DNA of 51,762 nt from Pseudomonadota bacterium (GTDB lineage: Bacteria > Pseudomonadota > Alphaproteobacteria > Acetobacterales > Acetobacteraceae): positions 1 through 51,762 of the forward strand of contig JAKBBM010000008.1 in the NCBI GenBank assembly GCA_021808545.1, in the 5' to 3' direction. This document shows, piece after piece, positions 20,379 to 29,706 of the stretch. The translations under genes and the position numbers were made by a program. Position 1 is the stretch's first letter; the number at the start of each line of letters is the position of its first letter. The notes beneath the pieces are model-generated. The model did no database searches, was not told the DNA's origin, and saw only the letters and a program-made list of their open reading frames with translations.

Positions 20379-21508
20379 ACCCGGCCCTCGATCTGGCGTT
20401 GCTCGACAACATTAAGCCCATATCCTTCCAGCCCCACAATATTGCGCTTGTGGTTGGAGAGCAGGATCATGTTCTTAACCCCCAGCTCCAGCAAGATCTG
20501 CGCGCCAATCCCGTAATCGCGCAGTTCCTGTTGCGGCTTGGCGTTACTGACCATCTGACGGATACGCTCGGAAATCGCGCTCTTGGAGGTTTCGCGGATC
20601 AGCACGGCCACCCCGCGTCCGGCCTGCTCAATTTCCTCTAGCGCGCCATGCAGGCTGGAGAGATGCTCCCCCCCCACCACATCGCTGATCGTATCAACGC
20701 CATGCATGCGCACCAGCACGGGCTCATCACCCGATATATCGCCCTTCACCAGCGCCAGATGTTCAACATGATCCACCTTGCTCTCGAAGGCGACCAGCCG
20801 CCACGCCTTGCCATGGGGGGCTATGATATTACCCTCTTCCACGCGCCGGACCAGCCGCTCATTCATGCGCCGGTAGGCGATAAGATCGGCGATGGTGCCG
20901 AGCTTGAGATTATGACGCTGCGCGAAGGCGACGAGGTCCGGCAGGCGCGCCATGGAGCCGTCGTCATTGATGATCTCGCAGATAACACCAGCGGGAATCA
21001 GCCCGGCCAGGCGGGCGATATCCACCGCCGCTTCCGTATGGCCGGCGCGCACCAAGGTGCCGCCATCGCGCGCCATCAGCGGGAACACATGGCCGGGCGA
21101 GACGATATCGGACCGCCCCAGCTCTGAATTAATCGCTACGGCCACGGTGCGCGCCCGGTCGGCGGCGGAAATACCGGTGGACACACCTTCCTTCGCTTCA
21201 ATGGAAATCGTGAAGGCGGTCTCATGCCGCGTGCCATTGGCCTGGGTCATCAACGGCAGACCCAGCGCCTCGCAGCGCGCTTTGGTCATGGCCAGGCACA
21301 CCAGCCCGCGCGCATGCTTGATCATGAAATTGATCGCATCCGGGGTCGCGAACTGGGCCGGAATCACGAGGTCGCCCTCATTCTCACGGTCCTCGTCATC
21401 GACCAGGATGAAAATGCGCCCCGCGCGCGCTTCCTCGATGATTTCCGCCGGCGAAGCAATATATTCGCGCAGTTCGGCGGATTTATGGGTCGTCTTCAAG
21501 CCATCCAT
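20375..21508 (-). CDS. ribB: 3,4-dihydroxy-2-butanone 4-phosphate synthase with degenerate GTP cyclohydrolase II-like C-terminal domain (RibBX-like)
   Basis: N-terminal RibB motifs FILVDDEDRENEGDLVIPAQFATPDAINFMIKHARGLVCLAM. The C-terminal half aligns with RibA but has no cysteines. Confidence 0.93.
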   Translation of the reverse strand: MDGLKTTHKSAELREYIASPAEIIEEARAGRIFILVDDEDRENEGDLVIPAQFATPDAINFMIKHARGLVCLAMTKARCEALGLPLMTQANGTRHETAFTISIEAKEGVSTGISAADRARTVAVAINSELGRSDIVSPGHVFPLMARDGGTLVRAGHTEAAVDIARLAGLIPAGVICEIINDDGSMARLPDLVAFAQRHNLKLGTIADLIAYRRMNERLVRRVEEGNIIAPHGKAWRLVAFESKVDHVEHLALVKGDISGDEPVLVRMHGVDTISDVVGGEHLSSLHGALEEIEQAGRGVAVLIRETSKSAISERIRQMVSNAKPQQELRDYGIGAQILLELGVKNMILLSNHKRNIVGLEGYGLNVVEQRQIEGRV

Positions 21509-21571
21509 GGCACGTTATCCTTCCTGGCCGCGTTATGGGCGCCGGCCATCTTCCATAATAAGGGTATGTGT

Positions 21572-22186
21572 TTATGCATCCTTAAAACTCAACTGCCGGG
21601 CCACATAGCGGGCCAGCATGTCGATTTCCACATTCACCGCCTCGCCCACAGCCAAGGCGTGAAAATTGGTGTGCGCGGCCGTATGGGGGATGATATTCAC
21701 ACCGAATTCATGCCCCTCCACTTCGTTCACGGTAAGCGAGACGCCGTTGATGGCGATGCTGCCCTTGGGCGCGACAAAGGGGGCCAATTCCTCGGGCAGC
21801 ACGAAGCGCCAGCGGACCGAGCCATGCTCGGGCACCAAGGCGCGCACGATGGCAACGCCATCCACATGCCCCGAGACAATATGCCCGCCCAATTCGTCAC
21901 CCGCCCGCAGCGCGCCTTCGAGATTGATCTTGCTGCCCGGTTTCCAATTGATCAGGGTGGTTTTCGCCAGCGTCTCGGCCGAAACCTCGGTGGCGAACCA
22001 GTCATCTCCCGCCTCGACCACGGTCAGACACACGCCCGAACAGGCAATAGACGCCCCCAAGGGCTTGTTGGCGCCGGCCCAGGGCGCATGATCCGGGGTC
22101 GTGATGACAAAGCGCGCATCCCGCCCTTCGCCCAGCGGTGTGATTGATTTGACCGTGCCGATGCCAGTGATGAGACCCGTGAACAT
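21572..22186 (-). CDS. ribE: Riboflavin synthase subunit alpha (start at 22186)
   Basis: MFTGLITGIGTVKSITP...GASIACSGVCLTVVEAGDDWFATEVSAETLAKT...GGHIVSGHVDG. Confidence 0.95.
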   Translation of the reverse strand: MFTGLITGIGTVKSITPLGEGRDARFVITTPDHAPWAGANKPLGASIACSGVCLTVVEAGDDWFATEVSAETLAKTTLINWKPGSKINLEGALRAGDELGGHIVSGHVDGVAIVRALVPEHGSVRWRFVLPEELAPFVAPKGSIAINGVSLTVNEVEGHEFGVNIIPHTAAHTNFHALAVGEAVNVEIDMLARYVARQLSFKDA

Positions 22187-22188
22187 TC

Positions 22189-23286
22189 CTATCCCGCCCT
22201 TACCGTGAAGTTTGTCAGCATATCCGCCCCGAACGCCTGGCGCGAGACCTGAACAAAGCGCGGCGCCTCCGCCAGCTTGCCAATGCCAAACCCCTGTGCG
22301 GCGGAAAAGCCGTCGCCGCCAATAACACAAGGGGCATGGAACCAGGCCAGCCGGTCCACCAAATGGGCGCGAAGCAGCCCGGCGGCAATGCTGCCGCCGC
22401 CTTCAACCAGAACACGCGTCAGCCCATGCTTGGCCAGGGCTTCCATGCCGGCGCGCAGATCCACGCCCGCACTCGAGGCCGGCAGTTCGATCAGCTTTAC
22501 CCCCGCCGCCGCCAGCGCCTTGCGGCGCAATTTATCCGCCCCGTCGCGATGCAGAATCCAGAGCGGATGTTGCTCCGCCCCGCGCACCAAGCGCGAGAGC
22601 AGCGGCGTGCGCAAATGGCTATCTACCACAATGCGTACCAGGGGGGCGGTGCGGAATCCCTCAATCCGGCAGGTCAGCTCCGGGTCGTCGGCCAGTACGG
22701 TGCCCACGCCAGCCAGCACCGCATCGTGCCGGCCACGCATGGCATGCACCACGCGCCGCGCCTCGGGCCCGGTAATCCATTGCGACTCGCCGCGCGCGGT
22801 GGCGATCCTGCCATCGAGCGAGGAGGCCAGCTTCAACCTCACCAAAGGCCGCCCCTCGCGCACCACCATGGCAAAACCGGAGAGCAGCGCTTCGCATTCG
22901 GCACGCAGAACAGATTCGCTTACCATCACCCCGCCCGCGCGCAAGCGGGCAATGCCTGCGCCATTTACCTTGGGGTGCGGGTCCTGCGCGCCCAGCACCA
23001 CGCGGGCAATACCGGCGGCAATCAGCGCCTCGGTGCAGGGGCCGCTCTTGCCGGTAAAGGCGCAGGGCTCCAGCGTGACATAAGCGGTAGCCCCCTTGGC
23101 CCGCTTACCTGCGGCCTGCAGGGCGCGCACCTCGGCGTGCGGGCGCCCACCTGGGGCGGTAAAGCCGCGCCCGACCACCATGCCGTCCTTCACGATAACA
23201 CAGCCAACCGCCGGATTAGGCGCGGTTTGCCCCAGCCCGCGCCGCGCCAGGGCAAGGGCGGCGCGCATATGCGCCTCGTCGCTCAT
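22189..23286 (-). CDS. ribD: Bifunctional riboflavin deaminase/reductase
   Basis: [29 protein letters not shown]...[15 protein letters not shown]...[21 protein letters not shown] plus reductase domain. Confidence 0.96.
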   Translation of the reverse strand: MSDEAHMRAALALARRGLGQTAPNPAVGCVIVKDGMVVGRGFTAPGGRPHAEVRALQAAGKRAKGATAYVTLEPCAFTGKSGPCTEALIAAGIARVVLGAQDPHPKVNGAGIARLRAGGVMVSESVLRAECEALLSGFAMVVREGRPLVRLKLASSLDGRIATARGESQWITGPEARRVVHAMRGRHDAVLAGVGTVLADDPELTCRIEGFRTAPLVRIVVDSHLRTPLLSRLVRGAEQHPLWILHRDGADKLRRKALAAAGVKLIELPASSAGVDLRAGMEALAKHGLTRVLVEGGGSIAAGLLRAHLVDRLAWFHAPCVIGGDGFSAAQGFGIGKLAEAPRFVQVSRQAFGADMLTNFTVRAG

Positions 23287-23756
23287 GCGGGGTCCGGTGC
23301 TGGCAGGGTGCGCGGCATGCTGCCCAGAAACGCCTCAAAATCCTTGGCCTCGCGGAAATCGCGATAGACGGAGGCAAAGCGGACATAGGCGACCGCGTCC
23401 ACCTCTTTCAGCGTCTCCATCACCAGCTCGCCAATCGCTTCGGAGCGAATCTCGGTCTCGCCGCTCGCTTCCAGCTTGCGCACGATGCCATTCACGATGC
23501 GCTCCTGCCGCTCCTCATCCACCGGGCGCTTGTTCAGCGCCACGCGGATGGAACGGGCCAGCTTGTCGCGGTCAAAGGCGACGCGGCGGCCATCGGTTTT
23601 CAACACCACCAGCTCGCGCAGCTGCACACGCTCCACCGTGGTGAAGCGCTGGCTGCACCCGGCGCAAAAACGCCGGCGGCGGATGGCGCTGCCATCGTCG
23701 GTCGGCCGGCTGTCTTTTACCTGGGTGTCGGCCTCGCCGCAGAAAGGGCAGCGCAT
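23283..23756 (-). CDS. nrdR: Transcriptional repressor NrdR
   Basis: [46 protein letters not shown] zinc ribbon and ATP-cone. Confidence 0.97.
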   Translation of the reverse strand: MRCPFCGEADTQVKDSRPTDDGSAIRRRRFCAGCSQRFTTVERVQLRELVVLKTDGRRVAFDRDKLARSIRVALNKRPVDEERQERIVNGIVRKLEASGETEIRSEAIGELVMETLKEVDAVAYVRFASVYRDFREAKDFEAFLGSMPRTLPAPDPA

Positions 23757-23762
23757 CGCCCG

Positions 23763-25061
23763 TTACCGGTAGATGGGAAAGCGCGTGCAAAGCGCCTTCA
23801 CGCGCGCGCCCACCTCGGCTTCCGCCGCATCGTTGGTGCCATCGTTGGAGCGCGAAAGCCCATCCAACACCTGGCCGATCATCTCGCCGATTTCCTTGAA
23901 CTCGGCCTCACCAAAGCCGCGCGTGGTGGCCGCCGGGGTGCCCAGGCGAATACCCGATGTGATGGCGGGTTTTTGCGGATCAAAGGGAATCGCATTCTTG
24001 TTGGCGGTGATATGGGCGCGCTCCAGCGAGGCTTCGGCTGCCTTGCCGGTGGTGTTTTTGGGCCGCAGATCGACCAGCATCAGATGGCTGTCTGTCCCGC
24101 CGGTGACAATCGCCAGCCCCTGCGCCACCAGCGTTTGCGCCAGCATCTTGGCATTGGCCACCACCGCCTTCTGGTAGGCCGCGAAATCGGGGGTCAGCGC
24201 CTCGCCAAACGCCACCGCCTTGGCGGCGATGACATGCATCAGCGGCCCACCCTGCAAGCCGGGGAAGATGGCGGAATTGATCTTCTTGGCGATGTCCTCA
24301 TGGTTGGTCAGCACCATGCCGCCGCGCGGGCCGCGCAGGGTTTTATGCGTAGTGGTGGTGACAACATGGGCATGCGGCAGCGGGCTGGGGAAAATGCCGG
24401 CCGCCACCAGCCCGGCAAAATGCGCCATATCCACCATCAGATACGCCCCCACCTCATCGGCGATGGCGCGGAAGCGGGCAAAATCGATGAAGCGCGGATA
24501 GGCCGAGCCGCCGGCAATGATCAGCTTGGGCTTATGTTCACGCGCCAGCCGCTCCAACTCCTCGTAATCCAGCAACCCGTCCTCGGCCCGCACGCCATAT
24601 TGCACGGCATTGAACCATTTGCCGGACATGTTGGGGGCAGCACCATGGGTGAGATGCCCGCCAGCAGCCAGCGACATGCCCAGAATAGTGTCGCCCGGCT
24701 TGACCAGGGCAAGCAGCACCGACTGGTTGGCCTGCGAACCGGAATTGGCCTGCACATTGGCGAAACCGCAGCCAAAAATCTTCTTCGCGCGCTCGATCGC
24801 CAGCGTTTCCACCGCATCCGACGGCCCGCACCCGCCATAATAACGCTTGCCCGGATAACCTTCGGCATATTTGTTGGTGAATACCGAGCCCTGCGCGGCC
24901 AGCACCGCGACGGAGACGATGTTCTCGGAGGCGATCAGCTCGATCCCGTCCTGCTCACGCGCCAGCTCCTGGCCGATCATGCCGAAAATCTCGGGATCGA
25001 TCTCGGCCAGCGGGGCAGTGAAGAAACGGTCCAGACGGGGGGAGAGATTCTGCTCGTTCAT
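23763..25061 (-). CDS. glyA: Serine hydroxymethyltransferase
   Basis: [38 protein letters not shown]...[21 protein letters not shown]. Confidence 0.97.
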   Translation of the reverse strand: MNEQNLSPRLDRFFTAPLAEIDPEIFGMIGQELAREQDGIELIASENIVSVAVLAAQGSVFTNKYAEGYPGKRYYGGCGPSDAVETLAIERAKKIFGCGFANVQANSGSQANQSVLLALVKPGDTILGMSLAAGGHLTHGAAPNMSGKWFNAVQYGVRAEDGLLDYEELERLAREHKPKLIIAGGSAYPRFIDFARFRAIADEVGAYLMVDMAHFAGLVAAGIFPSPLPHAHVVTTTTHKTLRGPRGGMVLTNHEDIAKKINSAIFPGLQGGPLMHVIAAKAVAFGEALTPDFAAYQKAVVANAKMLAQTLVAQGLAIVTGGTDSHLMLVDLRPKNTTGKAAEASLERAHITANKNAIPFDPQKPAITSGIRLGTPAATTRGFGEAEFKEIGEMIGQVLDGLSRSNDGTNDAAEAEVGARVKALCTRFPIYR

Positions 25062-25531
25062 GGCGTGGGTTCCGTGGTCTTGTTGAGTTTGGACAGGCGC
25101 CGCTCATGGCGTCCGCCCTCGAATGTGGTGCCAAGGAAGGCGGCGAGAATATCCAGCGCCACCTCCTCGCCGATAATGCGCGCGCCCAGCGCCAGAACAT
25201 TGGCATCGTTATGCGCGCGGGTCAGGCGCGCGGTGGTGACATCATGCACCAGCCCGCAGCGTATCGCGGGGTTGCGGTTGGCGGCGATGCTCATGCCAAT
25301 GCCCGTGCCGCAAACCAGCACGCCATAGGCCGCCCGCTTTTGCGCCACGGCGGCGCACACCGCCTGGGCAAAATCCGGGTAATCCACGCTGGCCGGGCCA
25401 TCGGTGCCAAAATCCAGCACCTCATGCCCGGCATCGCGTAATGCCGTTGCTAGCCTTGTCTTCATATGCACGCCGCCATGGTCGGCGCCGATGGCGATGG
25501 TCAAAGTCTCAATCATGCGCCCCCTTATCAT
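25058..25531 (-). CDS. rpiB: Ribose-5-phosphate isomerase B (start 25531 or 25516)
   Basis: [44 protein letters not shown]...[17 protein letters not shown]. Confidence 0.94.
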   Translation of the reverse strand: MIRGRMIETLTIAIGADHGGVHMKTRLATALRDAGHEVLDFGTDGPASVDYPDFAQAVCAAVAQKRAAYGVLVCGTGIGMSIAANRNPAIRCGLVHDVTTARLTRAHNDANVLALGARIIGEEVALDILAAFLGTTFEGGRHERRLSKLNKTTEPTP

Positions 25532-25550
25532 GCGCGGGGGGCGAGGGAAA

Positions 25551-26816
25551 CTAACCGATGAACAACCCGCCTATGCCGCCCAGCACACCAAAGGCACAGG
25601 TAATGGCGCACACCACCACCACCAGCCACATATATTTACCCTTCAGCCGCTGCGCCTCGGGCAGGGTCACCATGGCCAGCCGCACCAGAAAGCCGAGTAC
25701 GATGGGCAGCAGCAGCGCGTTCATCACCTGCACGCCGACATTGAGCGAGACGAGATTAGGCGCCAGCCCCACCGCCGCGGCCCCGCCAATGACACAGACG
25801 GTATAAACACCATAAAACCATTTTGCCTTCAGCGGATGGAATTCGAGCGAGCGGCGATAGCCCGAAACCTCTCCCAGCCCCCAGGCCAGCGCCAGCGAGG
25901 CGACAATGGCCGCCACCATGCCCGCCCCCAGCACGCCAAGACTGAATATAACGCGCCCGGTTTCAGCCCCCAGATAGGGGGTCATGGCCTGGCTCATCTG
26001 CCCCACGGTGGACAGGCTGGCTTGGGGCATATGCGGGCGGATGGAGGCCGCCGCCGCGATCAGCACCGCCGCCATGACCAGCTGCGTCACCACGGCGCCG
26101 ATCGCCGTATCCCAGCGCGCGGCGCGGAAATGCGATTCTTTGAGCTTTTTATCCGCCACGGCCGATTGCTGGTAAAACACCATCCAGGGCATGATCACCG
26201 CGCCGATATTGGCCGCGACCAGATATTCATAATTCGGGTTCAGCACAGGCACATGGATGGATTGCATGGCGATATGCGCCAGATCCGGCCGCGCGGCCCA
26301 GGCAACAAAGAAAAACGCCAGTTCGAACAGCCCCACCACCATGGCCGCGCGCTCCACCCGCCGGTAAGAGCCGGTGAGCACCACCGCGAGCAGTGCGATC
26401 GCGGCCATGGGCAGCGACACGTAATGCGGAATGCCAAACAGATCCCCCACCCCGGCGACACCTGAGAATTCCGTGAGCAGCGCGCCGATGGTGGCAACCG
26501 CCAGCCCCGCCGCCGACACCCAGGCCCAGCGCGGGCCAAACGCCTCGCGGATCAGCTCGCCATGCCCCTTGCCGGTAAAAATCCCAAGCCGAACAGTGAG
26601 TTCCTGCACGATATACAACACGGGGATAAGGATGAATTGCGGCAGAAGCAGCTTATAGCCCCATTGCACGCCGCTCTGCCCGGCAGTGATGATGGAACCG
26701 ACATCCGTATCGGCCAGCATGACGACAAGGCCGGGGCCAAACACGGCCAGCCAAGGCAGATGGCGGAAGATGCGCCGCGATTTGGCGGTTTCCGGCGGAA
26801 GAGACGTGGTCGACAT
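25551..26816 (-). CDS. NRAMP-family divalent metal transporter, divergent binding motif (ORF extends to 26876; start probably 26816)
   Basis: Multi-TM NRAMP fold: VFGPGLVVMLADTDVGSIITAGQSG (TM1) and ANIGAVIMPWMVFYQQSAVADK (TM6). Confidence 0.87.
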   Translation of the reverse strand: MSTTSLPPETAKSRRIFRHLPWLAVFGPGLVVMLADTDVGSIITAGQSGVQWGYKLLLPQFILIPVLYIVQELTVRLGIFTGKGHGELIREAFGPRWAWVSAAGLAVATIGALLTEFSGVAGVGDLFGIPHYVSLPMAAIALLAVVLTGSYRRVERAAMVVGLFELAFFFVAWAARPDLAHIAMQSIHVPVLNPNYEYLVAANIGAVIMPWMVFYQQSAVADKKLKESHFRAARWDTAIGAVVTQLVMAAVLIAAAASIRPHMPQASLSTVGQMSQAMTPYLGAETGRVIFSLGVLGAGMVAAIVASLALAWGLGEVSGYRRSLEFHPLKAKWFYGVYTVCVIGGAAAVGLAPNLVSLNVGVQVMNALLLPIVLGFLVRLAMVTLPEAQRLKGKYMWLVVVVCAITCAFGVLGGIGGLFIG

Positions 26817-26847
26817 GGGGGCTGTTCGCGCTCCTACATTCTGAAAT

Positions 26848-26862
26848 TGCAATTCATTCTCA
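26848..26862. promoter_or_regulatory. Possible weak Fur-like box in the NRAMP gene leader
   Basis: TGCAATT-C-ATTCTCA; partial match to 7-1-7 TGATAATNATTATCA. Confidence 0.35.
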
Positions 26863-26951
26863 TCAAAGAGTCGCAAGAAAACCTATCCGGCGCTCTTCAT
26901 TCCGGTTCATTGATCCAGATCAAATCAGTAATCTTTATCCCCGCCCGGTTT

Positions 26952-26966
26952 TGCGAATTATTCTCA
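26952..26966. promoter_or_regulatory. Fur-like box between the NRAMP gene and hemB
   Basis: TGCGAAT-T-ATTCTCA; 11-12 of 14 positions agree with the 7-1-7 Fur consensus, within a larger imperfect repeat TGCGAATtattctcATTTGCA. Confidence 0.5.
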
Positions 26967-27046
26967 TTTGCATGTTTGTGCTAAACGCATCCTCCCTCAC
27001 TGTCAAGCGCCTCGCCACCAGACCGCAAGCAGGCTAGATTGCCACC

Positions 27047-28039
27047 ATGATCCCGCAAACATTTCCCGCCGCGCGCCCACGCCGCAACCGGTTCGACGAC
27101 GCCACCCGCCGCCTCGTGGCCGAACACAAGCTCTCAGCCGATGATCTGATCTGGCCAATCTTTATCCGCGAAGGCACGGGCGCGCCGCAAGAAGTCGCCA
27201 CCATGCCGGATGTGTTCCGCACGGCGCTCGATGGGCTGGCCCGCCATGTGGAAGAAGCAGCCCGGCTGCGCATTCCCGCCATCGCCCTGTTTCCCGCCAC
27301 ACCGGCGGGCCTTAAAACCCCGGATGGCGCCGAAGCCCTGAACCCGGATAATCTGATCTGCCGCGCGGCACGCCTGTTAAAAGCCGAATTCCCCGAAATC
27401 GCGCTGATCGGCGATGTCGCGCTCGACCCCTATACCGACCATGGGCATGATGGCGTGATTATTGACGATTATGTCGCCAACGATGAGAGTGTGGAAATTC
27501 TCACGCAACAGGCGGTCAACCAGGCGCATGCGGGCATCGACATCATCGCCCCCTCCGACATGATGGATGGGCGCGTTGCCGCCATCCGCGCCGGGCTGGA
27601 TGGTGCGGGCTTCATCAACACCCGCATCATGAGCTACGCGGCCAAATATGCCTCGGCCTTTTATGGCCCGTTCCGCGATGCGATCGGCTCGTCCACCGCG
27701 TTGAAGGGCGATAAGAAAACCTACCAGATGAACCCCGCCAATACCGACGAGGCGCTGCGCGAGGTGGCCATGGATATCGCCGAGGGCGCCGACATGGTGA
27801 TGGTCAAGCCCGGCATGCCTTATCTCGACATCATCCGCCGCGTGCGGGAGCGTTTTGAGATGCCGGTTTTTGCTTATCAGGTCTCGGGTGAATATGCGAT
27901 GATCATGGCGGCGGCGCGCAATGGCTGGCTCGACCATGACCGGGCCATGCTGGAGAGCCTGCTGGCCTTCAAGCGCGCCGGCTGTTCCGGGGTGCTCACC
28001 TATTTCGCCGTGCAGGCGGCACGGCTGATGGAGAAGTAA
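27047..28039 (+). CDS. hemB: Delta-aminolevulinic acid dehydratase (porphobilinogen synthase)
   Basis: RPRRNRFDDATRRLVAEHKLSADDLIWPIFIREG...DVALDPYTDHGHDGVI...APSDMMDGRVAAIR...KPGMPYLDIIRRV. Confidence 0.96.
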   Translation: MIPQTFPAARPRRNRFDDATRRLVAEHKLSADDLIWPIFIREGTGAPQEVATMPDVFRTALDGLARHVEEAARLRIPAIALFPATPAGLKTPDGAEALNPDNLICRAARLLKAEFPEIALIGDVALDPYTDHGHDGVIIDDYVANDESVEILTQQAVNQAHAGIDIIAPSDMMDGRVAAIRAGLDGAGFINTRIMSYAAKYASAFYGPFRDAIGSSTALKGDKKTYQMNPANTDEALREVAMDIAEGADMVMVKPGMPYLDIIRRVRERFEMPVFAYQVSGEYAMIMAAARNGWLDHDRAMLESLLAFKRAGCSGVLTYFAVQAARLMEK

Positions 28040-28966
28040 ATGTCTCTGTGGCCCGGCGCGCATCTGCCCAACCTTAACGGCAAAATCGCCATCATCACCG
28101 GCGCCAATAGCGGCATTGGCTTTTACAGCGCGCTGGAATTGGCCCGGGCCGGCGCCACCGTCATTCTCGCCTGCCGCAACACGCAAAAGGGCGAAAAAGC
28201 CGCCGCGCTGATAAATGAAAAAGCCCCGGACCGGGCCATCTTCATGCCGCTCGACCTTGCCGATTTTGCCGCCGTGCATGAATTCGCCGGCAATTTTAAA
28301 GAGCGTTACGGCGCGCTCGACCTGCTGATCAATAATGCCGGAATCATGGCCCCACCCCAGCGCCTGCTCACCGCGCAAGGGCTCGAATTGCAGTTCGGCG
28401 TGAATTTTATCGGCCATTTCCTGCTCACCGCCCTGCTGCTCACCCCGCTGCTCGACGCCCGGGCCCCGCGCGTGATCCAGCTTTCCTCGGTCGCGCACCG
28501 GCGCGGGCGGATCGATTTCGCCGATCTGCAATCCGTGCGCGCCTACCGGGGCTGGACCGCCTATGCCCAATCCAAGCTCGCCATGCTGGTCTTCGCGCAG
28601 GAACTCGCCCGCAGGGCCGATGCGGGGGGCTGGGGCATTCTCTCGCTCGCGGCGCATCCCGGTGTCGCGGCCACGGAACTGGTGGCCAACGGCCCAGGCC
28701 CGGCCAGCGCCATGGCCTGGTTGCTGAAGCTGGCCTCGCCCCTTGTGCGCCAATCCGCCACCGCCGGGGCGTGGCCCATTCTGCTTGCCGCAACAGACCC
28801 GTACGCCCAGCCCGGCGCCTATTACGGCCCGCAAGGGCTATTTGAATTTCGCGGCCGGCCGGGCATCGCCAAGATCGAGCCCGCCGCCTTCAACCTGCAA
28901 ACCGGCGCGCAACTATGGGAGGAAGCCGAACGCCTGACCGGCGAGAGCTTTAAACCCGCCCCGTAA
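28040..28966 (+). CDS. Short-chain dehydrogenase/reductase (retinol-dehydrogenase-like)
   Basis: IAIITGANSGIGFYSALELARAGATVILACR, NNAGIM, YAQSK motifs. Starts immediately after the hemB stop. Confidence 0.9.
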   Translation: MSLWPGAHLPNLNGKIAIITGANSGIGFYSALELARAGATVILACRNTQKGEKAAALINEKAPDRAIFMPLDLADFAAVHEFAGNFKERYGALDLLINNAGIMAPPQRLLTAQGLELQFGVNFIGHFLLTALLLTPLLDARAPRVIQLSSVAHRRGRIDFADLQSVRAYRGWTAYAQSKLAMLVFAQELARRADAGGWGILSLAAHPGVAATELVANGPGPASAMAWLLKLASPLVRQSATAGAWPILLAATDPYAQPGAYYGPQGLFEFRGRPGIAKIEPAAFNLQTGAQLWEEAERLTGESFKPAP

Positions 28967-29654
28967 GGGCCGCGCGCAGCACCGCCAAGCGGCGGCGCAA
29001 CATAGTGGCCCCGGGCGCTGCCAGATCGACCCTGGCCAACGCCCCCGGCAATGAAGCCGCCAGCCCGGCGCGCGGGATACGGACATTAAGACACCGCCGC
29101 GCTTGGGCGATCATGTCGGCTTGATCCGTGCCATCGGCCGGCAGCAAAGAGCGCCCTTGGCTTGCAAGATACGGGGCCGCGCGCAAAATACCGGTAATGG
29201 CATAGGCCGTGCCCACATCCTCGATCTCCTGTGACTCCACCCCCAGAACCCTGCCCGCGACTCGCGCAAGCCCGCCGCCCGTGCCACGCGCATAGGCCAG
29301 AAAGGCAGGCAGATCTGGGATGTCTGGGGCCGCCTCGACCTCGCGCGCGGCAATCAACGCCAGCAGATCCGCGCGCGCAAAGCGCCTCGCCGCCAGGGCA
29401 GCACCCAGCGGCGTGGCCAATTCATGCTGGCGCGGGGTCCCCTCCACCACCTCGCGCCACCATTGCAGGCGGATCATCGCCAGCAGCGGTTCACTGGCTA
29501 CTTCGCGGGCACGCGCCAGCTCGTGATTGAACAAATAAAGCAGCGCCAAGGGCGCGCGCGCGGGCCGGGGCGCGAACAAGGTGCAAAAATACCTGTCCGG
29601 ATCGGCACGGCGTAGACGATTAAGCAGCAGAGCATCGCTTGACGGGGGCATCAT
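28950..29654 (-). CDS. Squalene/phytoene synthase-fold protein, NDUFAF6-like (start about 29654)
   Basis: LALLYLFNHELARAREVASEPLLAMIRLQWWREVVEG...GTAYAITGILRAAPYLASQGRSLLPAD; lacks the DDxxD aspartates. Confidence 0.8.
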   Translation of the reverse strand: MMPPSSDALLLNRLRRADPDRYFCTLFAPRPARAPLALLYLFNHELARAREVASEPLLAMIRLQWWREVVEGTPRQHELATPLGAALAARRFARADLLALIAAREVEAAPDIPDLPAFLAYARGTGGGLARVAGRVLGVESQEIEDVGTAYAITGILRAAPYLASQGRSLLPADGTDQADMIAQARRCLNVRIPRAGLAASLPGALARVDLAAPGATMLRRRLAVLRAALTGRV

Positions 29655-29706
29655 CTCTCCATAGCTGTGCATTACCACGAAACAAACCTTGTTCGGAGAG
29701 TGTCCC

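Noticed and set aside
21509-21571. Possible FMN riboswitch between ribE and ribB
   Set aside because: Gap is about 60 bp, too short for an RFN element, and none of its conserved segments is visible.
23973-25328. 451-aa plus-strand ORF
   Set aside because: Antisense to glyA and rpiB.
27377-28834. 485-aa minus-strand ORF
   Set aside because: Antisense to hemB and the SDR gene.
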